NCBI GenBank assembly: GCA_907165275.2 | Contig: OU015664.1 | Coordinates: 3,806,001-3,870,000 of the forward strand | DNA length: 64,000 bases | Direction of reading: 5' to 3' | DNA from: Zygaena filipendulae | Lineage: Eukaryota > Arthropoda > Insecta > Lepidoptera > Zygaenidae | Shown: positions 56,076 through 64,000 of the stretch, piece by piece | How the letters are laid out: the number at the start of each line of letters is the position of its first letter | Numbering within the stretch: the stretch's first letter is position 1 | Program-made: the position numbers and the translations under genes | Notes under the pieces: generated by a model | What the model was told of the DNA's origin: nothing | Database searches by the model: none | Seen by the model: the letters and a program-made list of their open reading frames with translations, nothing else

Positions 56076-56715
56076 TGCTTTAAGCTGAAATGAAGCCTGA
56101 AAAAAGACAACAGGGCATTTTTAATGACAATTTTATCAATAATTTTGAAGATTAAAACTGTAAAAGTGCTATAAGATCTAGGTAATATCAATGATTGTTT
56201 TTAGAAGGTACCATCAGGTACCTTGTTCTAAATGTAATTGTAAACTGAAGAGTGAAGTCTCATGGTAATACCACATTTTTAACAATAAAACTAACGCAAT
56301 AGTCACGCTCACGGCTTCACCTAACCGTAGAAACGAACTTTTGAACTCCGCCTCATGTTTACATTTCACAATGACTCTCGCCGTAATAGGATATTATTTT
56401 TTTACTTTATTCCATAAGCATGGAAGTGGGTAATAATAGGATCAAAGTTTTATCGAATTACCAGTTATGATGGCAAAGAATATAGAATATAATTTAAAGA
56501 AGCTGTATCTCCGCATCCCACCAATTTCATGCCACCTCATACCCCGCGAAAGTTTTTTTTGGTAAATTCCGAGGAAAGTTTGACACAATCATGTAGAATA
56601 ATACCTTACTTCGCTATCAACCTTATGATACGCACACACGCACAACACGTGTGTGTACGTACAAGCCGGCTGTCTTTATTTGTGGGATAGTACTTGAAGT
56701 TCATATTTTATATGA
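56076..56715. other. Intergenic DNA
   Basis: No feature beyond GGTACCATCAGGTACC near 56207. Confidence 0.4.
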
Positions 56716-56723
56716 AGTGTCAG

Positions 56724-57358
56724 ATAGGGTACTTGCATGAAATTTTTTTTCAGTCTATTTTAAAGATATATGGCCTACTTAGACAAAGCAAGAAAAAGAA
56801 AAAAAATATATGCATAAATTAATGAAATAGAGCGTTTCAAAGTTCCTACTTTAGACTTTACCGCCAAAACGCGGAATGACGTCACTTGTTCAAAATTACG
56901 CCTTATTAATCTGTGATAGAAATGTCACTGTCGCATTGACAGGGTCATGCGACACTGACAGACAGATAACTTCAATGTCAAAAAGCGAAATTAAGGTTGA
57001 ACTGTGTCGAGTTACTTCCAAAAGTTCCAGTAAAGAATCGAAATGCGTCTTACTAGTGCATTTTAAAGTAAAAAACTGCAGAAAATGAAAAATATGCGTT
57101 GACTGTATGCACTTAGTTTCTTTTGCCTTCTCTGAAAGAGGTAAATCTTTCCTAAAAAAAATAAAAGTGACGTCATGTGTTAAGCGTGGCTGTGATTGGT
57201 GTTTCATTGCAACGTTCCGTTTCACAAAATTAAAAGTTGAATATTTCGGAAACTATTGAATTTTTTTTAGTAAATCTTTCACGATAACGCTTTTCTAAGG
57301 CTCTATTTTTGAAATATTGACACAATTTCTTATTATAAATTTCATGCAAGTACCCTAT
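56724..57358. mobile_element. MITE-like element with 22-bp inverted repeats
   Basis: The left end (56724-56745) starts ATAGGGTACTTGCATGAA, and the right end (57337-57358) is its exact reverse complement over 22 bases. TA next to GGGTAC on both sides fits a TA target duplication. The interior carries TGACGTCA palindromes at 56877-56884 and about 57169-57176. The ORFs at 56876-57088 and 56896-57225 overlap on opposite strands and have no recognisable domain. Confidence 0.6.
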
Positions 57359-57578
57359 TGTCACCGACATTAGACCGTCTTTAGACCTCAGAAGAATAAC
57401 TCTTTAGACACAAGTCTAGTTAAATTTTGTGCACCGAGCTGGTAGTAAGTAAGTACCTACCTACCCAAATATTTTTGGTAAAGTGGCTTTGAGGAAAGTT
57501 AATACAATAAGTTGCAAAGAGTTCAAAGCAACTTAAAACACGCATTTTAAACTTGAACTAGAAAAGTGCAAAATTCTG
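57359..57578. other. Intergenic spacer
   Basis: Nothing recognised. Confidence 0.45.
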
Positions 57579-57793
57579 TCCTAATGCTTATACTACCTAT
57601 TATTATAAATGCGAAAGTGAGTTTGTTTGTTACGCTTTCATGCCTCAACGGCTCAACCGATCAGCATGAAATTTGGCATACCTACACATTTTCAGGGGTA
57701 CAGAGATGGACATAGGATAGGTACTTTTTATCCTTCCACGAATTCCCGCGGGAACTCCGAAATTACGCGGGTGAAACCGCGGGGAACAGCTAG
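57579..57793 (+). mobile_element. Helitron-like element, complete
   Basis: TCCTAATGCTTATACTACCT start, ATTATTATAAATGCGAAAGT, TTTCAGGGGTACAGAGATGG, hairpin and GGAACAGCTAG before T. Confidence 0.75.
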
Positions 57794-57796
57794 TAT

Positions 57797-57969
57797 GTAG
57801 GTATTATTATAAATTCGAATGTGATGTTCATTACGCTTTTACCATAGTCTTAACCATGGATAATGTAATACCTACTATACCTACTATTCTCACTAAACTA
57901 TTCTTAACTGCTCGACCGATCATCATAAATAAATAAAAATCATGACATTTTGCAATACACGTTGTCAGG
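57797..57969 (+). mobile_element. Helitron-like element, 5' part (split by insertion)
   Basis: It follows the previous copy directly: TATTATTATAAATTCGAATG through CAATACACGTTGTCAGG. It resumes at 58494 with GTTGTCAGGGGTACAGAAAA. Confidence 0.65.
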
Positions 57970-58493
57970 ACCATGGCACTGCGTGCCGTCGCTGGAGCTC
58001 CTCGTTAAGTGAGGAACTCCGTGATCCAGAGGGATCTGAGAGTCGAGCCACTGGACAAGTTCGTCCAACGCCTATTAATTTATTTATTCGGGAAACAAAT
58101 AAATAAATAGGCGTTGGACGAATACTCTCGGATGTTTGAGCGGGCTGATGTGTCGGACCACGAACACATTCGTGGCCTGGCGCCCCTCCACGCCGGACCT
58201 GAGGGGAAAAGATACCCCTTCGAGCTGACCGCTTGGGATGACCAGCCGACGCAGCCCACCTACCTTGGCTGACTGAGCCTAGATGCCCCCCCGGCTTGTG
58301 GCGTCGGCTTCGTCCCGACGATCCACCCGGTCCATTGACCGCTGGGTTCCTGTTCGTATTGGCGGATAACGCAGAATTGCCACTTCTAGGAGCTCTGAAA
58401 TGAAATAAAATCATCTTCATTCGTCAGGACAACAGTATAAACAGAAATAAGTAAATATTCAATAACAAATGGCCTTCGAGAGAAGTCTTCAAG
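57970..58493 (+). mobile_element. Retroelement-like insertion in a Helitron, flanked by a 9-bp duplication
   Basis: The 9-mer GTTGTCAGG occurs at 57961-57969 and at 58494-58502. The Helitron reads smoothly if one copy and the 524 bases between are removed. The insert is GC-rich for the window. On the + strand it carries a protein-like reading: LRVEPLDKFVQRL, interrupted by the foldback, then EYSRMFERADVSDHEHIRGL and APLHAGPEG...PTYLG before a stop. An AT-rich end with GAAATGAAATAAAATC follows. This looks like the C-terminus and 3' UTR of a LINE ORF (R1-like is a guess). The opposite-strand 151-codon ORF is considered a shadow. Confidence 0.45.
58061..58121. repeat. Long foldback inside the 58-kb insertion
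   Basis: TCGTCCAACGCCTATT at 58061 is answered by AATAGGCGTTGGACGA ending at 58121. Adjoining ATTTATTTA/TAAATAAAT steps extend the stem to about 25 bp around CGGGAAAC. It interrupts an apparent reading frame. Confidence 0.8.
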
Positions 58494-58575
58494 GTTGTCA
58501 GGGGTACAGAAAAGCACACAGGATTCTTAAAATCTCGGAATTCCTGCGGTAACTCCGAAAGCGGGTATCACTTGA
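58494..58575 (+). mobile_element. Helitron-like element, 3' part (after insertion)
   Basis: GTTGTCAGGGGTACAGAAAA, GGAATTCCTGCGGTAACTCC, and a degraded end GAAAGCGGGTATCAC. Confidence 0.6.
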
Positions 58576-58838
58576 GACCTACCAAACTATGATATTCATA
58601 TCATAGACATAGACATAATAATATCTTTATTTGGCATCACAGAATTTTTTAAATTAATAGGTACCTAGGTACATGCACCAAAATTAAAAAGGATCGTATA
58701 GCAATTGTTGTGATGCCAAAATGGAGCGGACCCCATAGATGATTCAAGTCTCGTTGTTAAGTTTTTTTTCTTAGTTTTCAATGAGCGAGACGACAATATT
58801 TTAAAAGGTGACCGGCTTTGATCAGCGTTTGTTATCTA

Positions 58839-59142
58839 CTAGCTGCGCCCCGCGGTTTCACCCGCCTGAGTTTTGAAATTCCCGCAGGAACTCCAAAGTA
58901 GCCTCAATTACTTACTCCTTATAACATCAATTAAATAGCTTTTAAAAAGGAATTGGTCCAACCGTTTCGGAGATTCACCCGCGTGAGTTTTGCAATTCCC
59001 GCAGGATCTCTTTATATCAGGAATCTTTGCGGACGCAGGCAGAACAACCCGCCAAAGTTTCATCACAATCAGACCAATGGTTTAGAAACTTATAGAGGAC
59101 AGACATACAAACATTCATTTTTATTTATAAAAGAATAAGAAA
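58839..59142 (-). mobile_element. Helitron-like element, second subfamily, with duplicated end
   Basis: CTAG end at 58839 with a full hairpin. A second CACCCGCGTGAGTTTTGCAA module lies near 58976. The interior GCGGACGCAGGCAGAACAAC is shared with 13926-14085. The ORF at 58953-59138 reads the repeat. Confidence 0.7.
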
Positions 59143-59806
59143 GAAGAAGAAAATATTATAATAATTATACAAATATGTACATAGAAGCCCTCTTACGGCT
59201 TGGCTCCACAATGCTTGCTAACCGAAGTACGACTCAAGCCATAGCAGTTTGCTAAATAATGCACTTCAATAGTAGCACAAACTTAGTATATAATCCTCTA
59301 GATGGCGTCAGTTGCAATAGAGTATTATATTATCTGTGTCTGTGGCAATAGTAAGCATCTCCGCTCGTGGGATGGCAAACACGATGAACTGAGCCTTCTC
59401 TAGCTTATTGCTGCGTAAACACGGCCATGGACAAATTAAACTATCATGATACTGGCAATAGACATCATGCATTCAGCCTAATGAAAGAGGTCGCTTCGCT
59501 ATTCAGCCTTGTCTTCGTGAGTATAATATTAAGTCATCAATTTTAAATATCGAAGTTATCGAACGGCGAAGCTCAATTTCGTTCTTGAAAAAAAATGTTT
59601 CATTCATGTAATGCCGGTTTTTTTTTACTTACATCACAATCGAGATGTAAAGCAGAGTAGTTAGCTCGGGTGCAGGAGTAAAAGCATCAATTGCACCCTC
59701 GAACTATAGGCGCCATCGCTGCGCTCATGCGGCTCGTGCGCCAAAATACCTAATAGGGGTGCTATTAATACCTTACAAGTTACAGCCCATGGCTAATAAA
59801 TATTAA
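59143..59806. other. Intergenic DNA 3' of the U2 gene
   Basis: No gene. GTGCAGGAGTAAAAGCATCA near 59669 and TTGCTAACCGAAGTACGACT near 59214 are unassigned. Confidence 0.4.
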
Positions 59807-59819
59807 TCTACTTTTAAAT
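59807..59819 (-). promoter_or_regulatory. snRNA 3'-box candidate
   Basis: On the - strand ATTTAAAAGTAGA, 22 bases past the U2 3' end, fits the metazoan snRNA 3'-box pattern GTTTN(0-3)AAARNNAGA closely. That signal directs 3'-end formation by Integrator. Confidence 0.55.
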
Positions 59820-59840
59820 TTTAATTATTGGTAATTATGT

Positions 59841-60026
59841 AGGCCGTTCCCGGCGGCACTGCAATGCCGGGCCGACCCGTGACGGGAGTGGAGCGAGCCC
59901 CGAACATCCCGTCTGTTTCCAAAAATCAGTTTAATATACTGGTCCCGCAGTGCGGGAACTTTCAGATATTAAGCTGAAAAGAACAGATACTACACTTTGA
60001 TCTTAGCCAAAAGGCCGAGAAGCGAT
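59841..60026 (-). ncRNA. U2: U2 spliceosomal snRNA
   Basis: The 5' end ATCGCTTCTCGGCCTTTTGG is the canonical U2 start (stem-loop I). GTGTAGTATCTGTTC holds the branch-point pairing GUAGUA. GATTTTTGG is the Sm-binding site. CCCGGCATTGCAGTGCCGCC forms the stem-loop IV that binds U2A'/U2B''. The pairings of stem-loops I, IIa (CAGCTTAATATCTG) and IV look intact. Length is about 186 bases, near the 186-192 of other insects. Together with the 3'-box candidate this argues for a working gene over a pseudogene. It is transcribed by RNA polymerase II. The proximal element upstream (expected near 60070-60090) could not be identified with confidence. Confidence 0.93.
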
Positions 60027-60339
60027 AACAATTTGGGCACTTTTTGAGAGGCTCATTACTTCATGGCGAATCTCGTAACCGCCATGTGAATTTTTATCAA
60101 AAAAATATAGCACCATCTAGTGAAAATAAGTTGCTGTGTTCAAACATTTGAATGGTGAAGTACAACGTCATCTATTGAAAGCTTATTATTTTAGTGTGAT
60201 GTATAGTACTGAATGATCACAATTGACTATTCTACTATAAATACTAGCTAAATTCACCTTGTCTATTTCGTCTTTGGGACAGATAAAGTAGGTAGGTATA
60301 TGGACATGGCGTTCGGTAAACTTAATTCACGAGTAAATC
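60027..60339 (-). other. Upstream region of U2
   Basis: It should contain the U2 promoter (proximal sequence element at about -60 to -40). The palindrome-like CATGGCG...CGCCATG at 60061-60088 lies at about that distance. No other feature is seen. Confidence 0.35.
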
Positions 60340-60692
60340 ACCTTTTTTTATGCCATAGGGGGCAAACGGGCATGTGGTACACCTGATGGTAAGTGATTAC
60401 CGCCGCCCATAGACATCTGCAACACCAGAAGGCATGCGTTGCCGACCTGGAATGGGGATGGGAACTGGCTTTCAAGTGGGGCTGCCGGAACACACCGTTA
60501 GGTGCTTGGCGACAGATTTGCAACTTGAAGGTGGTAGCTAGCCAGCCGGACACTAGAGAGCGCCCTACCACCATGCTATGGTTTCCTCACGATGTTTTCC
60601 TTCACCGACAGCTCAAGCTCATTGTTAGGATTTGAACCTACACCTTGCGGCGTTTAATCCGAACGCACTAACCACTGAGCTATCATCATCAT
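60340..60692 (-). mobile_element. tRNA-derived SINE
   Basis: On the - strand the head has an A box, TAGCTCAGTGGTTAGTGCG, and a B box, GGTTCAAATCC, 40 bases apart. These are the internal RNA polymerase III promoter. A moth-typical body follows (read on +: CACCTGATGGTAAGTGATTA, CCGCCGCCCATAGACATCTG, CAACACCAGAAGGCATGC). Length is about 350 bp. The two ORFs here (60338-60574 and 60393-60635) are chance. Confidence 0.75.
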
Positions 60693-61545
60693 TGTACGAA
60701 TTGTTCTCCTCTTTTCTAATTTTATTCTTATTTCTTTTATTTATCTTATTATTTCTTATTTCTCTTCACAATAAGCATTTGCAATATGACGCTTCTATTA
60801 CAATGTAGGTATAAAAGCTATAAATTCTAACTAGTCTGTTAAAAAAACGTTAGGATCACCTTTTTGTATTATATCGTTCTATAGCATTCAACATACTTAC
60901 TAATTAGAGTCAATGTTAAAAACTGTTTTAGAGATATCACTCACACCGGGAAAACGTATTTTTATATTGTGTCTTTTTACTAGGTAAATATTATGTTTTT
61001 GGCTGACATACATTGTACTTTTCTCAGTCTACTTACCCAGGAAGTGGAGCAAGATACTTACGTTATGTTAGTGTTATATAATTCAAAACAACATTTAGCT
61101 ACGGTCTGTACTTTCATTCTCTTATTAGGTATGGCTTTATTAATCTCTATAAAATGATAGTCGTTTTGATGCTGCTAATATTCTTTTACTCAATCAATAG
61201 GTACCTACAGCAGCACCTAAGCTCCCATGAAATATTATGTCAACAAATTTTCAGAAAGTTAGATAAGCATACGAAAATTTATAAAACCTCTCAAATTTAA
61301 CCCTTATTATTAGTGACAATTGCTCTATTTGAAGATGATAAAAATGGATATGAACCTGAATGTGTAAAATAAATAAACTATAATGATCCCGAGAGCATTC
61401 CAAAATCCTTCTGATTTTGCAGAAAATCTATACAAATTAAAATGAATCGCCGAAATGTATGTGATCGCAACTTCCAAACGACGGCAGCAAATCGGATACC
61501 TACCTAATGCTTTTTGTGTTCATTATTTCATATAGAAGGTATGTA
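60693..61545. other. AT-rich intergenic DNA
   Basis: Nothing recognised. Confidence 0.45.
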
Positions 61546-61613
61546 TAAAAGAATTTTGGAGTTTCTGCGGGAACTCCGAAACTCACGCGGGTGAAACCGT
61601 GGAGCACAGCTAG
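61546..61613 (+). mobile_element. Helitron 3' end
   Basis: GGAGTTTCTGCGGGAACTCC, the CACGCGGGTGAAACCGTG hairpin and GCACAGCTAG before T. It is 5'-truncated. Confidence 0.65.
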
Positions 61614-62880
61614 TTCCTTTGAAGTATGCCAACCATGACAGTTATTTTCTATGCAAATCATACAATTTTATCATAATGCATTTTGCAAGTAGTTTCCCTT
61701 TTGAAAGTGAAATAGATGCATCGAACGGAAAACTATATCTTGAATAAAAATCGCAACAAAACAATGCAATTGGAGTGATATAATTCTTTCCTAAATGGTC
61801 AAATGCTATTTTGATAATCGAGATTTCACCAGTTTGAAACCCTCGAATAGTTTCTTTGAACAATCTATTAGCCTCCCATTTTCGTCTTATAAGTTGATTC
61901 TTTGATTACCTACTAGTGGAACAGACTCTTGAGTCATGGCCAAATGCAAGATAAAATAGGTACGTGTATTACTCTAAAAAAGCACCAAAAGATGGTTAGT
62001 AGGTATAGTATTTTTACCTGCACTACACAATCGTTCACGCTAAAAAGCAGTGTAGTTCCGTTAGTGGTTATCTCAAGTTTCTAGGAAAGATTTTGTAGGT
62101 ATGGTTCTTTGGCGATCCATATGGTGATCTTAAATATGATATCAACGTAAAGCACTCCTGACCTCATATTTGTTAATTTAGTAACAATTTGATGATACGT
62201 AATGTATTCATATCTCCTTATGTCATTGACACTAAATTGAGAATAGTCAAAATTCAAAAAGTAGTGTCTGAAATGTTCCGTCTACGGAACCCTCTATACG
62301 ATGAGTCCCAAGCAAACGTTGCTCTAGTACCTACCTACTTATTCTCAAAGAAAATCTATCATTGTACTTATCAAAGAAATACTTAACTTTATGTTGGTGA
62401 CTTACAGCTTAGTGAGGGCCTAAGTAAGTAGATCTGTTTGTTGTGAAGTGGATTAAGTACCTACCTATTACCTATTATTAATTGTATCTACAAAATTTTA
62501 GCGTTGTATGAACGTAATAAAACAAAGCAAGATCCATTGCTTGTATAAAGAAAGCTAGGTTGTTTTCGAGTTTGTTATATAGTGTCAAGTCAATTCCAAT
62601 GAAAAATAAAGTTAAAGAGCACTCACTCATTTTATCAATTTACTATACATACCTAAAACTTACTGACATTGGTGCAAGCGTAAACTTTTCATAAGCTTCC
62701 TAATAAATAATTATTTATCGATACACTAAATTGTGGACCAAATACTATAGACCAGTCAAGAAGCAATATAGAACAAAATTGCAAAACTTCTACAGTAACA
62801 ACGTGTAAGTAATGCACAGCGAGATGTCTCCAACAATAACACCATTAGCAGATGTCATCGTGCGTGCAATAAACAAAAGC
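61614..62880. other. AT-rich intergenic DNA upstream of the last gene
   Basis: No gene. The ORFs at 61642-61863 and 62189-62386 have no support. TACCTACCTA-type words recur (62330, 62458). Confidence 0.4.
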
Positions 62881-62890
62881 GGCCAGGAAG

Positions 62891-62917
62891 AGATAAAACG
62901 CCGTCGCATACTCCAGT
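62891..62917 (+). promoter_or_regulatory. Candidate core promoter of the last gene
   Basis: A TATA-like AGATAAAACG at 62891 is followed by an initiator-like CCAGTCG with A at 62915. The spacing (about 23) is a little short. The implied leader to ATG 62996 is about 80 bases. Confidence 0.35.
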
Positions 62918-62995
62918 CGTTGCAAACGTACTATCGCCGTCCATTGTGCTACTTCCTTGCCTACTCAGTAGCCATCCAACCACCTGGCAGACAAC

Positions 62996-63316
62996 ATGCT
63001 CGCCGTATACCTGTTCCTGGCTGGATTGACCGTCGCGTGCGCGGATCACAGCGGCGCATATTCCTCGCCTCAATACGCGAAGAAATTTTATCCGAAACAA
63101 GCATTCGACACTAATCTTCTACTACCGCAAGAGAGACCACCGGTACCGTTCAACCGCCACGAATCGATCGACAGGGTTGACAGCGCGAATGACACATCAG
63201 AGTATGCGCGCGCGTCGTTTCTCGACTCGGCCGGCGATATGCTGAGCAACACTGGTGGACAGATCATGGGGAGCCTGTTCAAGGACTTCATTGCCAGGTC
63301 CACAGGCAGCAGCCAG
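62996..63316 (+). CDS. Signal-peptide protein, exon 1 (gene continues past the window)
   Basis: ATG 62996 opens a signal peptide, MLAVYLFLAGLTVACADH, with likely cleavage after the Ala-Cys-Ala stretch at residues 14-16. 107 codons run in phase 0 to donor CAG|GTTGGT. The mature start is Tyr/Pro-rich (SGAYSSPQYAKKFYPKQ), followed by LDSAGDMLSNTGGQIMGSLF, an amphipathic segment. The open frame beyond the donor (to 63436) is intron read-through. The exon is GC-rich with CpG-containing codons, unlike the flanks. Together with exon 2 it looks like an insect extracellular or membrane protein of unknown role. I do not recognise a family. Confidence 0.7.
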
Positions 63317-63647
63317 GTTGGTTTTGACTGCATTACGCAGGTTCGTATCGCACCTTTTTACTACATTGCACGAATTTTATTCATGAGTAACATAATGCTT
63401 TTTGCAAAGGAGATAACATGGACTGATAATGACTAATGTAATGACTCATTTCTAAATTTTTTTTAAGATAAATTCCAATATTTCAATGTAACTATGGTTT
63501 TAAGGAAATTAATACCTCATCTAAAATTGCATGTATGTCCAATTCTAGGAGGACAAAAGTGGCATACAGAATTTAGACTGGGAATGTACGGATTGGAAAT
63601 TTGAAGTTTGTGCCTATTATCATTTCTGTTTATGTTGTCATTTGCAG
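63317..63647 (+). other. Last gene, intron 1
   Basis: 331 bases, GTTGGT to GTCATTTGCAG. No repeat is recognised. Confidence 0.6.
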
Positions 63648-63768
63648 GTTTTGAGTTTGAATCTCACAAACTTAGTGATTCTCATCGTACTGAAGGCTCT
63701 TGTGCTGGCAGCTGGTTTCTTTGGTGCTGGTGCCTGGAAAGGACATTATTATGGAAGAAGTATTGATG
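63648..63768 (+). CDS. Signal-peptide protein, exon 2
   Basis: Acceptor GTTGTCATTTGCAG, phase 0. It encodes VLSLNLTNLVILIVLKALVL then AAGFFGAGAWKGHYYGRSID. It ends in phase 1 at donor G|GTACGG. It contributes one hydrophobic helix (about VLIVLKALVLAAGFFGAGAW) and a His/Tyr tail. An N-glycosylation sequon NLT precedes the helix. Downstream exons lie beyond 64000. Confidence 0.65.
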
Positions 63769-64000
63769 GTACGGACAATAATACAATTACATAAACTTAT
63801 TATTATCAGCCCGCGAATTTACTCGCATGTATTCCAGGATTAGAATCAAACTTTTTTATATTCATAACGTCATATTTACAAACCCCATGCCAAGTTTTTG
63901 ATTCCTGCTGTTCTAAGATTTGATTTAGTATAGTTTCATATTCATTTTCAAATAGACCGATACTCGGACAAAAATTCATTAATAAATACTAATTCATTCA
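63769..64000 (+). other. Last gene, intron 2 (cut by the window edge)
   Basis: Begins GTACGG. A worn Helitron scrap, AGCCCGCGAATTTACTCGCA, lies at about 63809. Confidence 0.45.

Noticed and set aside
56876..57225. Two opposing ORFs in the 56.7-57.4 kb element
   Set aside because: They overlap each other antisense and lack any transposase motif.
57965..58420. 151-codon - strand ORF in the 58-kb insertion
   Set aside because: The + strand frame has more protein-like content (AEYSRM/FERADVSDHEHIRGL-type), and the - frame crosses the foldback and insertion edge without a domain.

Overview
The window looks like nuclear DNA of a ditrysian moth or butterfly. It is AT-rich and intron-bearing. It carries many copies of Lepidoptera-type Helitron repeats, whose 3' end is a GC hairpin followed by GCTAG, together with tRNA-derived SINE, LINE and MITE debris. 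Short TAGGTACCTAC-type words are scattered throughout. Protein-coding density is very low, and most long ORFs are chance or transposon-derived.

Host genes. (1) 25328-32679, + strand: the first three coding micro-exons of an unrecognised gene. All introns are phase 2, the encoded N-terminus is rich in Lys and Glu, and it carries an SV40-like PKKRKL nuclear-localisation motif. Its second intron is split by a fresh BEL/Pao retrotransposon. (2) 40863-46584, + strand: a complete four-exon gene for a 179-residue protein with four predicted membrane segments (DUF4728-like). Its introns are full of transposon debris. (3) 48380-50047, - strand: an intronless 555-residue secreted or membrane protein with a signal peptide, a C-terminal hydrophobic segment and six arginines, behind a TATA plus initiator promoter. 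(4) 59841-60026, - strand: a complete-looking U2 snRNA gene. (5) 62996 to beyond the window edge, + strand: the first two exons of a signal-peptide protein with one hydrophobic segment.

Mobile DNA. The standout is a full-length BEL/Pao LTR retrotransposon (25660-32320, - strand). It has 489-bp LTRs that look identical, a 5-bp target duplication (TAAAT), a tRNA-Tyr primer site, a polypurine tract and one uninterrupted 1740-codon Gag-Pol ORF with all catalytic residues in place. It is therefore very young and possibly active. A pogo/Tigger-like DNA transposon (37154-38865), with matching inverted ends and a TA duplication, sits inside a Helitron copy. About thirty Helitron copies or fragments, several MITE families, three degraded LINE reverse-transcriptase 3' ends and two SINE copies account for much of the rest.

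Layout. 1-15 kb: no genes; MITEs, Helitrons, and an inverted-repeat element with an internal duplication. 15-25 kb: LINE fragment, Helitrons, and a CpG-rich patch with an RFX-like X-box at 18.75 kb. 25-33 kb: PKKRKL gene plus BEL/Pao. 33-40 kb: repeats, LINE end, nested pogo in Helitron. 40-47 kb: four-TM gene. 48-50 kb: secreted protein gene. 50-59.8 kb: Helitrons, a MITE, and a retroelement-like insertion. 59.8-60.7 kb: U2 snRNA and SINE. 62.9-64 kb: start of the last gene. Coordinates, splice sites and repeat ends were read by eye. Family names rest on motif recognition and no database search was run.
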